From assembly GCF_029051725.1 (NCBI RefSeq), contig NZ_JAACFU010000002.1, forward strand, positions 434,001 through 498,000: a stretch of 64,000 bases of DNA, in the 5' to 3' direction. The notes under the pieces were generated by a model. It was not told the DNA's origin. It was given only the letters and a program-made list of their open reading frames with translations, and ran no database searches. The position numbers and the translations under genes were made by a program. Source of the DNA: Bradyrhizobium sp. CSS354. GTDB taxonomy: Bacteria; Pseudomonadota; Alphaproteobacteria; Rhizobiales; Xanthobacteraceae. Of the stretch, positions 37,328 to 48,324 are shown one piece after another. Numbering within the stretch: position 1 is the stretch's first letter; every line of letters starts with the position of its first letter.

Positions 37328-39649
37328 CTATTGTGCGGCTGCTCTCATATGAATTCGCTCGGACTGCGACTGATAGGCGGCCGCTTCCTGCGCAGACACC
37401 AGGGCCAGACGAACCGCAACATTCTTGTGGTAGGGCGTACCGGCAATGGGATCGCGGTTACCACTCTCTGTGAGCAGATTGATACGTGGCCCGTTGATCA
37501 GTCGCTCTCCGTCGGACGCGGGGTACGCCTGACCGTAGCCGTGCGGGAGCGCGAGCTGCCCATTCCGCATGCCGTCGTCGACCTTACAGCGCACCACGAG
37601 CCGCCCGACCATCGACTCAACGGCGACCCAGTCGCCATCCTTCGCGCCCAACTCGCTCAAGTCGCTCGAATTGATCAACAAGGCGCCGTCCGGATCTTCG
37701 CGACGCCACGCGGGATCGCGAAAGATCTGGTTGGCATTGAACATACGGCGGCCACCAGCCGCCAGCATGAACGGGAACTCCTTTGGCGCGCCCGCGGCTT
37801 GCGGATCGAGACGCGCCAACCATTCCAACATCTGCGGGACGACCAGCCGGACCTTGCGATCCGAATGGCCGATCAATGACCAGACCTCGTCATAGTCGTG
37901 GCGTGTAATGGCCGTGCCCTGCCGGGCGGACACGATCGTATCGAACAGGAGGTCGCCGAGCTGATCATCCGCCACGTCGTCCGATGCGCCGATCGCCCGC
38001 CGCACCGCTTGCGGTGTTCGTTTCGCGCAAGCCAGTGCCGCGCTCCACATAGGCGCCGCGGCCGCCGTACCATCCGGAAGCGTCTGCCCCAGCGTATGGT
38101 AGAGCACAAGGGCAGGCACTGCCGCAGGGTTTTCCCCGATGAAAGCACGAAAGGCCGCGGCGAATTCCGGTCGCGAGCGCCGTGCTATCTCGCGCAGCGG
38201 CGCGAGCACATTATCGCCCGGCAGAAGCCCCAGGGCGACGGCCAGCCGCGTGTAGATCTCAGGCTCCGGCAAGGTGCCGGCAAGCGGCGGCAAGGCAGCC
38301 GCACGAACCTGGAAATAGTTCGTCGGAAACTCGAAGTTGAACAGGGTAAACTCTGTCTTCTCAAATTGCGAAGACGCCGGGAGAACGTAGTGCGCGAGCC
38401 GCGCGGTTTCGGTCATCGCAACGTCGACCACGACGCATAGGTCGAGCGAGCGTAACGCACGTTCTACCGCCTCGGTGTTTGCCGCCGTATTGGCAGGGTT
38501 GGAACTGTCGATCCAGACGCAACACAACCGGTCGGGATGGTCATTGAGCACCGCTTCAGGGAAGATGTTGGGAGGCAACAGGCCCCCAATAATCGCGTCG
38601 CCAGTCGGCGCGAACGTCTGGTTCGGTGAATTGCCCCACAGAGGTTGAAGCCAGCTATGCAAATGGTTTGTACCTTTTCGGCCGAAATTTCCGGAAAGCA
38701 TGATCAAGAGCTTCTCGAGATAGGAGTTGAGTGTCGAGTTGATGCCTTGCTGAATGCCGAGCTCGACCCGCACCACCATGGCCTTCGCGGCCGCAATCAT
38801 CGCGGCGCAACGCTCCAGATCCGCAATCGAGATATCGGCAGCGGCGGCCCATTCTTCGACAGGGATGTTCAGCAGCGCCTGCTTCACGTCCGCGAAGCCG
38901 ATCGTGTGCTCCTGAATGAAGGCATGGTCGATCCTGTCGGAACGGATTAGCGTTGCCAGCAATGCGCCAAGGAGAAACGAGTCGGTGCCGGGGCGGACCG
39001 CGAGATGCAGATCCGCCATTTCCGCGGTTTCGGTTCGCCGGGGATCAATGACGATCAGCTTGCGTTCGGGATCCTTGCGAATTTGATTGAGATGATCGCG
39101 CGCATTGGGGAAGCCGTGGGCGATCCACGGATTTGCACCGATGACAAGCAGAAGATCGCAATGATGGACATCCTCGGCGGTGTGACACGTCTGGCTGCCG
39201 AACATGTGGCCATTGACCCAGAAGTCGCCGGTCTTCTCCTGCGAAAGGGCGTTGAACACGCTGCGCGAACCCAGCGCGCGCAATAATCCGCTGGCATAGG
39301 CGCCGCCGGCGTGGTTGCCCTGCCCGCCACCGCCGTAAAGGGCAATAGTCTTTCCGCCATGCTTGTCCACGATCTCGCGCAGCCGCGCCGCGATTTCCGC
39401 GATCGCCACGTCCCACTCGATTTCGTCGAAGCCTCCGTCCGCGCGCCGACGTAACGGCTTGGTCAGCCGATCCTTGTGATGGGCATAATAGGGAATCCGG
39501 GTCGCCTTGTTGCAGAGATAGCCCTGTGATTTCGGGCTCGAACGGTCGCCTCGCACTTTCTCGAGGCGCTCGTTGTTCACGAACACCTCGATCCCGCAAT
39601 TGATGTAACACAGGTTGCAGGCTGTTTTGAGCCACTTGCCGGCCGTCAT
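37328..39649 (-). CDS. Molybdopterin oxidoreductase of the DMSO reductase superfamily
   Basis: 773 residues. The N-terminal 4Fe-4S ligands are ACNLCYINCG (CX2CX3C) with the fourth cysteine in GYLCNKATR (about residue 44). Molybdopterin-binding blocks follow: IALYGGGGQGNHAGG (about 102), LLVIGANPWIAHG (about 167), VIDPRRTETAEMADLHL (about 197), and a C-terminal dinucleotide-binding domain with RRMFNANQIFRD (about 640). No Tat signal is seen, so it is probably cytoplasmic. ATG 39649 has GGGAGG at good spacing. It lies 20 bp after the TetR gene. Formate, thiol or ring-hydroxylating roles are all possible. Confidence 0.85.
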   Translation of the reverse strand: MTAGKWLKTACNLCYINCGIEVFVNNERLEKVRGDRSSPKSQGYLCNKATRIPYYAHHKDRLTKPLRRRADGGFDEIEWDVAIAEIAARLREIVDKHGGKTIALYGGGGQGNHAGGAYASGLLRALGSRSVFNALSQEKTGDFWVNGHMFGSQTCHTAEDVHHCDLLLVIGANPWIAHGFPNARDHLNQIRKDPERKLIVIDPRRTETAEMADLHLAVRPGTDSFLLGALLATLIRSDRIDHAFIQEHTIGFADVKQALLNIPVEEWAAAADISIADLERCAAMIAAAKAMVVRVELGIQQGINSTLNSYLEKLLIMLSGNFGRKGTNHLHSWLQPLWGNSPNQTFAPTGDAIIGGLLPPNIFPEAVLNDHPDRLCCVWIDSSNPANTAANTEAVERALRSLDLCVVVDVAMTETARLAHYVLPASSQFEKTEFTLFNFEFPTNYFQVRAAALPPLAGTLPEPEIYTRLAVALGLLPGDNVLAPLREIARRSRPEFAAAFRAFIGENPAAVPALVLYHTLGQTLPDGTAAAAPMWSAALACAKRTPQAVRRAIGASDDVADDQLGDLLFDTIVSARQGTAITRHDYDEVWSLIGHSDRKVRLVVPQMLEWLARLDPQAAGAPKEFPFMLAAGGRRMFNANQIFRDPAWRREDPDGALLINSSDLSELGAKDGDWVAVESMVGRLVVRCKVDDGMRNGQLALPHGYGQAYPASDGERLINGPRINLLTESGNRDPIAGTPYHKNVAVRLALVSAQEAAAYQSQSERIHMRAAAQ

Positions 39650-39668
39650 CGTGACCTCCCTGGTATTG

Positions 39669-40289
39669 TTATTTGTCGCAGCGCATCGTCGTTGTCGCCC
39701 GACGCCGAGGCTTTTGAGTCCGGCCACTGGCAGTCATGCGTCCCGCAGCGAGAATTCCGTCGGAAAGCTTCCCAGCACCAACAGCACGCGACAGCACGAT
39801 TGATCCAACCAACGTTGCGATAGCGCCGGTCGCGATTTGGCGGGCCTGTCGAGGCGGCTGATCGGGAAGCAGTTCGACAAAGACGTCGATCATCTTCTCC
39901 AGCTTGTCGGCAAACGCCTGCTGCTCGCTCGAGCCCGATCGAGCGATATCGACAGCCAGGGTTGGAAGGGCGCAACCATGTTTGGGATTGTCTCGATGCC
40001 GCGGACTCAGATAGTCGGCAATCAAGGTCTCGAAGCGTTCGCCGTTGGCCGTGTCGTGCGTCAGCTTTTTCCAGCGCTCGGTCGTTTGGTCCATTGCAAA
40101 GGCGATCGCCTCGCCAACAAGCGCCTCACGCGACTCGAAATGATTGTAGAAGCCGCCATGCGTCAGACCCGCAAGCTTCATCAAATCGATGACGCTAAGC
40201 CCTTTGGCGCCCTTCTGGCGCAAACCGTAAGAGGCATTTTCGACTATCCGACGGTGAGTCCGACGCCTGTGGTTTTCTCCGTAGCGCAT
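39669..40289 (-). CDS. TetR-family transcriptional regulator
   Basis: 206 residues. N-terminal helix-turn-helix: RRRTHRRIVENASYGLRQKG, then DLMKLAGLTHGGFYNHFESR (about residues 33-52). The C-terminal ligand domain has the PKHGCALPTLAVDIAR stretch common to the AcrR/NemR-like TetR group. ATG 40289 gives the family-like start. It heads a minus-strand operon with the molybdopterin oxidoreductase and faces a thiolase gene across a 22-bp palindrome (40410-40431). It probably represses both directions and is released by a pathway intermediate. Confidence 0.88.
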   Translation of the reverse strand: MRYGENHRRRTHRRIVENASYGLRQKGAKGLSVIDLMKLAGLTHGGFYNHFESREALVGEAIAFAMDQTTERWKKLTHDTANGERFETLIADYLSPRHRDNPKHGCALPTLAVDIARSGSSEQQAFADKLEKMIDVFVELLPDQPPRQARQIATGAIATLVGSIVLSRAVGAGKLSDGILAAGRMTASGRTQKPRRRATTTMRCDK

Positions 40290-40409
40290 CGCCACTCCGT
40301 TGCAAGCTCCCAAGAGGACCGGCTGTGCAACCGTACTCGCCCCCGGAACAATTCTGGAACCGCGCTTCCTTGAAGCCTGCGGCAGGATTTCATTGCAATG
40401 CCCACCATC

Positions 40410-40431
40410 TTATATGACTATCATCATATAA
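40410..40431. promoter_or_regulatory. Probable TetR operator
   Basis: Perfect 8-bp arms TTATATGA (40410-40417) and TCATATAA (40424-40431) flank 6 bp. The site is AT-rich in GC-rich surroundings. It lies 120 bp before the tetR start and 28 bp before the thiolase start, which suits control of both genes by the divergent TetR protein. Confidence 0.68.
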
Positions 40432-40458
40432 CAACAGATATCAGCAGGAGAGTTCGCG

Positions 40459-41658
40459 ATGGCCGCCGTTTCCGATCCCGTCGTCATTGTTTCCGCCGCT
40501 CGCACGCCACTTGGGCGGTTCATGGGCGAGTTGTCGTCCGTGAGCGCCCACAAGCTCGGCGCTCACGTGATTGGCGCGGCGCTGGAGCGGGCGAAGCTCG
40601 CGCCTGAAAGGATCGACGAAGTATTTATGGGCAATGTGCTGCCGGCCGGCCAGGGCCAGGCTCCGGCACGCCAAGCCGCCCGCGGCGCCAAGCTGCCTGA
40701 CGCCACTGGCGCTACGACCGTTAACAAGGTCTGCGGTTCCGGCATGAAGGCGACTATGCTCGCGCACGATATCATCAACGCGAGATCAGCGGAGATCGTG
40801 TTGTCCGGAGGAATGGAGAGCATGAGCAATGCTCCCTATCTGCTGGCGAAAGCGAGGGGTGGGTATCGCGCTGGGCACGACCGGATCATCGATCACATGC
40901 TCATGGACGGGCTGGAGGACGCCTATGAGACCGGGCGCTCGATGGGCGATTTCGGCGAGGCGACTGCGGAGGCCTATCAATTCACCCGCAAGGACCAGGA
41001 CGCCTACGCGATCGAGACGTTGACCCGCGCGCGCAAGGCGGTCGAGGGCGGCGCGTTTAAGGCCGAGATCGTGCCAATTACACTGTCCGAAAAGGCCGGG
41101 CCGCGGATCATCGCCAATGACGAGCACCCGCTAAAGGTCGATCCCGCCAAGATCCCGGGGCTGAAAGCCGCGTTCCGCGCCAACGGCACTATCACGCCGG
41201 CCGCCTCCTCCGCCAATGCCGACGGTGCCGCAGCCCTCATTCTCGCAAAGCGCTCGCTGGCGGATCGCGACGGCCTCCCTGTGCTGGCCGAGATCAAGGG
41301 CCACGCCACCCACAGTCAGGAGCCGCAATGGTTCACCACGGCGCCGATCCCGGCGATTCGCAACCTGTTGGACAAGGTCGGCTGGAGCGTCGGCGACGTC
41401 GATCTGTTCGAGATCAACGAGGCCTTTGCCGTGGTGGCGATGGCGGCGCAGAAGGATCTCGGCATCCCCAGGGAGAAGCTGAACGTCAATGGCGGCGCCT
41501 GTGCGCTCGGTCACCCCATCGGCGCCACCGGCGCTCGATTGATCGTGACGCTATTGCATGCGCTCGAAGCCCAAAACCTCAAGCGGGGGGTGGCTGCACT
41601 CTGCATCGGAGGCGGTGAGGCTACCGCCATCGCGGTTGAGCGCATTGTCCGCCGATAG
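40459..41658 (+). CDS. Acetyl-CoA C-acyltransferase (thiolase)
   Basis: 399 residues, full-length biosynthetic/degradative thiolase. The active-site cysteine lies in TVNKVCGSGMKA (about residue 92). The C-terminal histidine motif is NVNGGACALGHPIGATGAR (about 343) and the final cysteine is in ALCIGGGEATA (about 382). It cleaves 3-ketoacyl-CoA with CoA or runs the reverse reaction. CAGGAGAG lies just before the ATG. It is divergent from the TetR operon and followed by a broken MFS gene. It is one of two thiolases in the island, the other being at 44777. Confidence 0.93.
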   Translation: MAAVSDPVVIVSAARTPLGRFMGELSSVSAHKLGAHVIGAALERAKLAPERIDEVFMGNVLPAGQGQAPARQAARGAKLPDATGATTVNKVCGSGMKATMLAHDIINARSAEIVLSGGMESMSNAPYLLAKARGGYRAGHDRIIDHMLMDGLEDAYETGRSMGDFGEATAEAYQFTRKDQDAYAIETLTRARKAVEGGAFKAEIVPITLSEKAGPRIIANDEHPLKVDPAKIPGLKAAFRANGTITPAASSANADGAAALILAKRSLADRDGLPVLAEIKGHATHSQEPQWFTTAPIPAIRNLLDKVGWSVGDVDLFEINEAFAVVAMAAQKDLGIPREKLNVNGGACALGHPIGATGARLIVTLLHALEAQNLKRGVAALCIGGGEATAIAVERIVRR

Positions 41659-41750
41659 GACGGACCATCTCTGTGAACGGCACGGCGAGCAGAGCGAACC
41701 GCGATGCTCGCCGCATTGTCTGCCTATTCCCTATTACCGCGAAAGATCAA

Positions 41751-42961
41751 ATGGCTGACCAGTGCGAAGCAATCGAGTCCGCGCCGCCGAGTGTTAATAT
41801 CTCCGGCGCGCTGCCGATTGCAATCCTTTCCCTCCTGGCCGCCATGGGAACGCTTGCGACCAACATTTTGCTGCCTTCGCTGCCTCAAATTGCGATCTCA
41901 TTGAATGTCACGAGTGCGGCGGTCACGTCCGCCATCACCGCGTTTCTTGCAGTGTTTGGGGTAGGCCAGCTTCTGGTCGGACCGCTTTCGGATCGCTACG
42001 GAAGACGCTGGCCGGTCCTGATCGGATTTGCCGTGTTCTTTGGCGGCAGCATTTGGTGCGGTTTGGCCAACGATTTACCTAATCTCTTGGCCGGCCGCAT
42101 CGTGCAGGCTGCCGGCGCTTGCGCGACATCCGTGCTGTCTCGCGCCATCGCCCGCGACATGTTCAGTGGCGCGGCGCTGGCACGCGCGATGGCGCTGATC
42201 ATGATCGTGATGTCAGCAGCTCCTGGATTCTCGCCCTGCTTGGTGGCGCACTCGATCATAGTTTTGGCTGGCGCTCCGAATTCGTGCTGGTCGCGGCCTT
42301 TGCCGCTTTTAGCGCAATTGCTTACAGCATTGTCCTTGGCGAAACCCACAATTCGACCCGCACGCCGCTCAATCCCCTCGCTATCGCAAAGACCTATGCT
42401 GGCCTGATTGGCGACCGTCGTTTCGCTATCCCAGCTGCGACCTCAAGCCTAATCATGGGCGGGTTGTTCTCGATGTTTTCGGCTGCACCGCGCTTGTTCA
42501 TCGAAGCGCTGCGCTTCACGCCAATCCAGCTCGGTCTCTTCTTCGCCGGAACCGTCTTTATCGTATTCGCCGCCGGTATACTCGCAACGAGATTGGCACC
42601 ACGCTACGGGCTCGATGGCCCGATCCGGGCAGGCTTGTGGGCGACGGCCGCCAGCAGCCTTGCGATCCTGCTCATCTCGATGGTCGACCCGACTTTCTTG
42701 CCATTTCTAGGCGCGATGAGCGTATTTCTCCTCGGCATGGGCATTGTCAGTCCATTAGCCACCGCGCGAGCGCTGTCTCCATTCGGGGAGAAAGCCGGCG
42801 CGGCGTCGGCGCTGCTCGGCTTCTCGCAAATGATGACTGCCGCAATCGGAGTATGGCTTGCCGCCACGGTGTCGCATCAAGCGATGTTGGCGCTAGGCAT
42901 CGTGTTGAGCACGTTTTCGCTGCTGGCTCTTTGCCTGTACGCGCGGCGCCGGGGGTCTTGA
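41751..42961 (+). pseudogene. Frameshifted Bcr/CflA-type MFS transporter
   Basis: The first 150 codons give a normal drug-resistance-type MFS N-terminal half, with ILLPSLPQIAISLNVTSAAV and the signature GPLSDRYGRRWPVLIG. Near 42225, within APGFSP, one base is missing. The remainder (LGGALDHSFGWRSEFVLVAA onward, six more spans to LCLYARRRGS) is in another frame. Joined, the product would be about 400 residues with 12 spans. It lies 93 bp after the thiolase gene and may once have exported a toxic intermediate. One lesion only, so a sequencing error is possible. Confidence 0.85.
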
Positions 42962-42971
42962 TTGGCGTCAA

Positions 42972-43625
42972 TCAAGTGCCGTGGAATTCCGGTTTGCTGC
43001 TGCCAGGCGGCCGCTTCATCTCAAACATGTTTTCCGTCCTGACCTCGAGGTAATCTCCACCACGGCCGGCGCGCAGAATGGGACGCGCAAGTGCAGTGTT
43101 GTAGACGCCGTCCTCGATCAAGGACTTGTCGATGTATACCGCGACGACCTCGCCGAGCACGAACCACCCTTCTACCTTCTCGCCGCGCGCATTCGCCAAC
43201 TGAGAGACGTCGACGACCTTGCATTCCATTGCCGCCCTGCTCTCGCCTACCCGCGGCACAGCGACGTGTCGCCCGGGTACTGGCGTAAGCCCTGCCGCTT
43301 CGAACTCGCTCACGCCGTGATCGAGAGGCGCCGCAGTCGTGTTCATGCGCTCGCCCAGATCCATCGTAACCAGATTCCAGACAAACTCCCGGGTCTCGCT
43401 GACGTTTTTGACGGTGTCCTTCCATGAAATAGAGGAGAACCCGATTATTGGAGGGTCGTAGAGAAACGCATTAAAGAAGCTGTACGGAGCAAGATTCAGC
43501 TGCCCGGCCGCATTCCGCGATGAAATCCAGCCAATCGGACGCGGCGCGACGATCGCGTTGAACGGATTGTGCCGGAGTCCGTGACCCTTCGAAGGCTCAT
43601 AGTAGTGGAAGTCGGCCGGATCCAT
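42972..43625 (-). CDS. Flavin reductase-like domain protein
   Basis: 217 residues. The FMN-binding split-barrel signature is FNAIVAPRPIGWISSRN (about residue 20), followed by NLAPYSFFNAFLYDPPIIGF. This family includes reductase partners of two-component monooxygenases and stand-alone FMN proteins. ATG 43625 has GAAGGAG upstream; the longer frame would run into the gap. It is the last gene of the acyl-CoA dehydrogenase operon. No partner oxygenase is seen nearby. Confidence 0.84.
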   Translation of the reverse strand: MDPADFHYYEPSKGHGLRHNPFNAIVAPRPIGWISSRNAAGQLNLAPYSFFNAFLYDPPIIGFSSISWKDTVKNVSETREFVWNLVTMDLGERMNTTAAPLDHGVSEFEAAGLTPVPGRHVAVPRVGESRAAMECKVVDVSQLANARGEKVEGWFVLGEVVAVYIDKSLIEDGVYNTALARPILRAGRGGDYLEVRTENMFEMKRPPGSSKPEFHGT

Positions 43626-43741
43626 ACATTCTCCTTCAAGGCTGCCGACAGTCGAGCCTGATCGATAGTAATCAACGCACGCTCGATCATGTGTGCGCAA
43701 CCTCGTCAAGACATACGGTAGCAGCACAACCGTGGAAGCCC

Positions 43742-44755
43742 TTATGCAATCGCCCGGGCGACAGCCGGCCTGTGCTCGGCAGCATCGAGGAACCCGATCA
43801 GACGCTCCCGGATGATCTGCTCGGCCTCCATCATGATGCGGTCGATGAGCTCCTTCACCGTCGGGATGTCGTGGATCAGTCCGACCACCATGCCGCAGCT
43901 CCAGGCGCCCGCGTCCATATCGCCGTCGACCATCACCTTGGGGTAGACGCCCGCCACCTGCTCATGGATGTCCTCGATCTTGAGGCTGGCGCCCTTCTCG
44001 CGCTCAACTTCGAGCAGCTGATCGACACCCTTGTTCTTCAGCACGCGCTCGGTGTTGCGCAGCGCACGCATCACCAGCACCGTGTCGAGCTCGGTGGCTC
44101 CGACCAGGGCCCGCTTCACGTTGGCATGGACGGGCGCTTCCTTGGTTGCGACGAAGCGGGTCCCCATGTTCATCCCGGCGGCCCCCATCGACAGCGCGGC
44201 AACAAGGCTCCGCGCATCCGCCATGCCCCCCGAGGCCACGAACGGAATTCTCAGCTCATCCGCCGCGCGCGGCAGCAGGATCATGTTCGGGATGTCGTCC
44301 TCGCCGGGATGGCCGCCGCATTCGAAACCGTCGACGCTGACGGCATCGCAACCGATCTTCTCGGCTTTCAGCGAATGCCGTACCGAGGTGCATTTGTGGA
44401 TCACCTTGATGCCAGCCGCCTTCAGTGCGGGCATGTACTGCTCGGGGCTGCGGCCGGCGGTCTCCACCGCCTTGACGCCGCCTTCCTTGATGGCGGCGAT
44501 GTATTCCGGATAAGGCGGCGCGGTGAAGCTCGGCAGGAAGGTCAGGTTGACGCCGAACGGCTTGTCGGTCATGTCGCGGCAGCGCGCGATTTCCTTCGCC
44601 AGCAGCTCCGGCGTCCGCTGGGTCAGGCCCGTAATGATGCCGAGTCCGCCGGCGTTCGACACCGCGGCTGCCAACTCGGCAAAGCCGACGTAATGCATGC
44701 CGCCCTGGATGATCGGATGCTTGATGCCGAACAGTTCGGTAATTGCTGTCTTCAC
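43742..44755 (-). CDS. Nitronate monooxygenase-family FMN protein
   Basis: 337 residues, TIM barrel of the 2-nitropropane dioxygenase/NMO family. N-terminal IKHPIIQGGMHYVGFAELAA, GGLGIITGL (about residue 37), SVDGFECGGHPGEDDIPN (about 140) and the phosphate-binding GGMADARSLVAALSMGAAGM (about 178). Besides nitronate oxidation, members such as IpdC act in steroid ring C/D catabolism, where they sit beside acyl-CoA dehydrogenases and thiolases as here. It lies 21 bp after the thiolase gene. A role on a CoA-linked substrate is therefore plausible but unproven. Confidence 0.87.
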   Translation of the reverse strand: MKTAITELFGIKHPIIQGGMHYVGFAELAAAVSNAGGLGIITGLTQRTPELLAKEIARCRDMTDKPFGVNLTFLPSFTAPPYPEYIAAIKEGGVKAVETAGRSPEQYMPALKAAGIKVIHKCTSVRHSLKAEKIGCDAVSVDGFECGGHPGEDDIPNMILLPRAADELRIPFVASGGMADARSLVAALSMGAAGMNMGTRFVATKEAPVHANVKRALVGATELDTVLVMRALRNTERVLKNKGVDQLLEVEREKGASLKIEDIHEQVAGVYPKVMVDGDMDAGAWSCGMVVGLIHDIPTVKELIDRIMMEAEQIIRERLIGFLDAAEHRPAVARAIA

Positions 44756-44776
44756 GTGCGCTTCTCCGCTTTCCGA

Positions 44777-45964
44777 TTAGTTGACGATTTCGAACAGGCC
44801 GGCCGCGCCCATGCCGCCGCCGATGCACATGGTCACAACGCCGTACTTCGCCCTGCGCCGCCGCCCCTCGATCAGGATGTGGCCAGCGAGCCGGCTGCCG
44901 GTCATGCCGTAGGGATGACCGATCGCGATCGAGCCGCCATTCACATTGAGCTTGTCCGGATCGATGCCGAGCTTGTCGCGGCAGTAGATCACCTGGACGG
45001 CATAGGCCTCATTGAGCTCCCAGAGATCGATGTCATCGATCTTCAGGCCGTGGCGCTTGAGAAGGCGCGGGATCGCCGCTACCGGGCCGATGCCCATTTC
45101 GTCCGGCTCGACACCGGCGGCGACGAAGCCGCGGAAGATGCCGAGCGGATTCAGGCCCTTCTTGGCGGCGATCTTGTCGCTCATGATCACGCAGGCCGAT
45201 GCGCCGTCGGAGAGCTGGCTGGCGTTGCCCGCCGTGATGGTCTTGCCCTCGAACACCGGCTTGATCTTCGCAAGGCCTTCCGCCGTGGTCTCGGGGCGCG
45301 GGCCTTCATCCTTCGAGAGCGTCACCTGCTGATAGGTGACCTCCTTGGTGTCCTTGTTGACGACGGCCATCCTGGTCGTGATCGGGACGATCTCATCATT
45401 GAAGCGGCCGGCCTGCACCGCGGCACCGATACGGCGCTGACATTCGAGACTGTATTCGTCCTGCCGGTCGCGGCCGATCTTGTAACGCTCGGCGACGACT
45501 TCCGCAGTGTCGAGCATCGACATGTACATGTCCGGCTTCATTGCCATCAGCTCGTCGTCGACCGCGTGGAACCTGTTCATGTGCTCGTTCTGCACCAGGC
45601 TGATCGATTCGATGCCGCCTCCGATTGCGATCTCGACGCCGTCCAGCATGATCGAGCGTGCCGCGACCGCTATGGCCTGCAGGCCGGAGGCGCACTGCCG
45701 ATCGATCGTGGTGCCGGCGACGGTAACCGGCAGGCCGGCACGAATCGCCCCCTTGCGTGCGACGTTCATCACCATGGTGCCCTGTTGCATCGCGCAGCCC
45801 ATCACCACGTCCTCGACCTCGCCGGGTTCGATCCCTGCGCGCCTGACCGCTTCAGCCATGACATGACCGGCCATGCTCGGTCCCTCGGTGTTGTTCAATG
45901 CACCCCGATAGGCCTTGCTGACACCGGTGCGGGCGGTGGAAACGATAACTGCCTCTGTCGTCAT
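44777..45964 (-). CDS. Acetyl-CoA acetyltransferase-type thiolase
   Basis: 395 residues. The nucleophilic cysteine lies in DRQCASGLQAIAVAARSI (about residue 88). The histidine motif is NVNGGSIAIGHPYGMTGSR (about 341) and the final cysteine is in VVTMCIGGGMGAAG (about 377). It differs clearly from the thiolase at 40459, so the two probably handle different chain lengths or ring products. It is encoded 14 bp after one acyl-CoA dehydrogenase gene and 21 bp before the NMO-like gene. Confidence 0.93.
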   Translation of the reverse strand: MTTEAVIVSTARTGVSKAYRGALNNTEGPSMAGHVMAEAVRRAGIEPGEVEDVVMGCAMQQGTMVMNVARKGAIRAGLPVTVAGTTIDRQCASGLQAIAVAARSIMLDGVEIAIGGGIESISLVQNEHMNRFHAVDDELMAMKPDMYMSMLDTAEVVAERYKIGRDRQDEYSLECQRRIGAAVQAGRFNDEIVPITTRMAVVNKDTKEVTYQQVTLSKDEGPRPETTAEGLAKIKPVFEGKTITAGNASQLSDGASACVIMSDKIAAKKGLNPLGIFRGFVAAGVEPDEMGIGPVAAIPRLLKRHGLKIDDIDLWELNEAYAVQVIYCRDKLGIDPDKLNVNGGSIAIGHPYGMTGSRLAGHILIEGRRRRAKYGVVTMCIGGGMGAAGLFEIVN

Positions 45965-45978
45965 GCTTGCCTCTTTTG

Positions 45979-47109
45979 TTACGCAGCCGCGTCGAGCTGC
46001 ACATAACGCAGCAAGTGGTGAGCGGGATCGCCAAACTGGATGTTGATGGAGGAGATTCGTTTGAAGTAATGGCCGACATTCAATTCGTCGGTCATGCCCA
46101 TGCCGCCATGGAGCTGCACCGCCTGGTCGGCGATGAACCTGCCGGCATAGCCGATCTTCGACTTGACGCCGGACGCTAGGCGGGAGACGCCGCTCTCGCC
46201 GGCGCCCAGGCTGAGACTGAGATGCTGCATCAGGGAGAGCGCCTCCTGATGAGCGATGAACATGTCGACCATCCGGTGTTGCAGCACCTGGAAGCTGCCG
46301 ATGGTGACGCCGAATTGCTTTCGGGTCTTGGAATATTCCAGAGTTGCGGAGTTCAGTTCGGCCATGGCGCCGACCGCCTCGGCACAGAGCGCGCCAATGG
46401 CCCTGTCACGGCAGGCTTCCAACAAGGCGACGCCCTCGCCCTCGCTGCCGAGCAACTCGCCGCGCACATCGCGGAAGGCGATCTCCGCGGCACGGCGGCC
46501 ATCGATGGTCTTGAAGCTGCGCAGATCGAGATTGGCCGCCCGGGCGTCGACGACGAACAGGCTGACGCCGGCGCGATCGTCGCGCTTGCCAGCAGTCCGG
46601 GCGGAGACGATGAGATAATCGGCCCAGGGCGCGGCGATGACAGCGGTCTTCTCACCACTGAGGATGTAATCCTTGCCGTCGCGCCGCGCCGCAGTCGCGA
46701 CATTGGCAAGATCGAAACGCGCGCCCTTTTCCGTCCAGGCCAGCGCCCAGATCTTCTGTCCGGCGATGATATCGGAAATCAACGCCTGCTTCTGCTCATC
46801 TGTCCCTGCATGCTCGATCAAGCCCCCGGCCAGAACGACCGTTTCGACGTACGGCTCCACGACGAGGTGGCGTCCGAACTCCTGGGCAACGATCATGGTG
46901 GAGAGCGGGCCGCCGCCGAGCCCGCCGCTCTCCTCCGAGAACGGCGCGGCAAGCAGGCCGAGCTCGGCAAAGCCGTTCCACTGCTTCCGACTCCATCCCT
47001 CTTCGCCGGTGACGATCTTGCGGCGCGCCTCGAAGCTGTATTGGTCGCGCAGCATGCGCTGTACGCTGGAGCGCAACAGTTCCTGCTCTTCCGTGAACTG
47101 GATATCCAT
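45979..47109 (-). CDS. Acyl-CoA dehydrogenase, partner A
   Basis: 376 residues. N-terminal DIQFTEEQELLRSSVQRMLR, the FAD-contact region WALAWTEKGARFD, and the C-terminal VQLHGGMGMTDEL (about 345) followed by the helix ending in LLRYVQLDAAA are visible. The gene lies 24 bp after a second, different acyl-CoA dehydrogenase. Such adjacent unlike pairs form heterotetramers in steroid and side-chain catabolism (FadE28-29 type). This one has the shorter, less typical active-site context and may be the non-catalytic or FAD-sharing partner; that is inference. Confidence 0.9.
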   Translation of the reverse strand: MDIQFTEEQELLRSSVQRMLRDQYSFEARRKIVTGEEGWSRKQWNGFAELGLLAAPFSEESGGLGGGPLSTMIVAQEFGRHLVVEPYVETVVLAGGLIEHAGTDEQKQALISDIIAGQKIWALAWTEKGARFDLANVATAARRDGKDYILSGEKTAVIAAPWADYLIVSARTAGKRDDRAGVSLFVVDARAANLDLRSFKTIDGRRAAEIAFRDVRGELLGSEGEGVALLEACRDRAIGALCAEAVGAMAELNSATLEYSKTRKQFGVTIGSFQVLQHRMVDMFIAHQEALSLMQHLSLSLGAGESGVSRLASGVKSKIGYAGRFIADQAVQLHGGMGMTDELNVGHYFKRISSINIQFGDPAHHLLRYVQLDAAA

Positions 47110-47133
47110 CCGATCCTCTTGTCGCGCCTGTTG

Positions 47134-48315
<1,182 letters not shown>

Positions 48316-48324
48316 CGAGGCGTC

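Noticed and set aside
43691..46006. Long open frame (771 codons) on the plus strand
   Set aside because: Antisense to the NMO-like and thiolase genes; composition is typical of a shadow frame.
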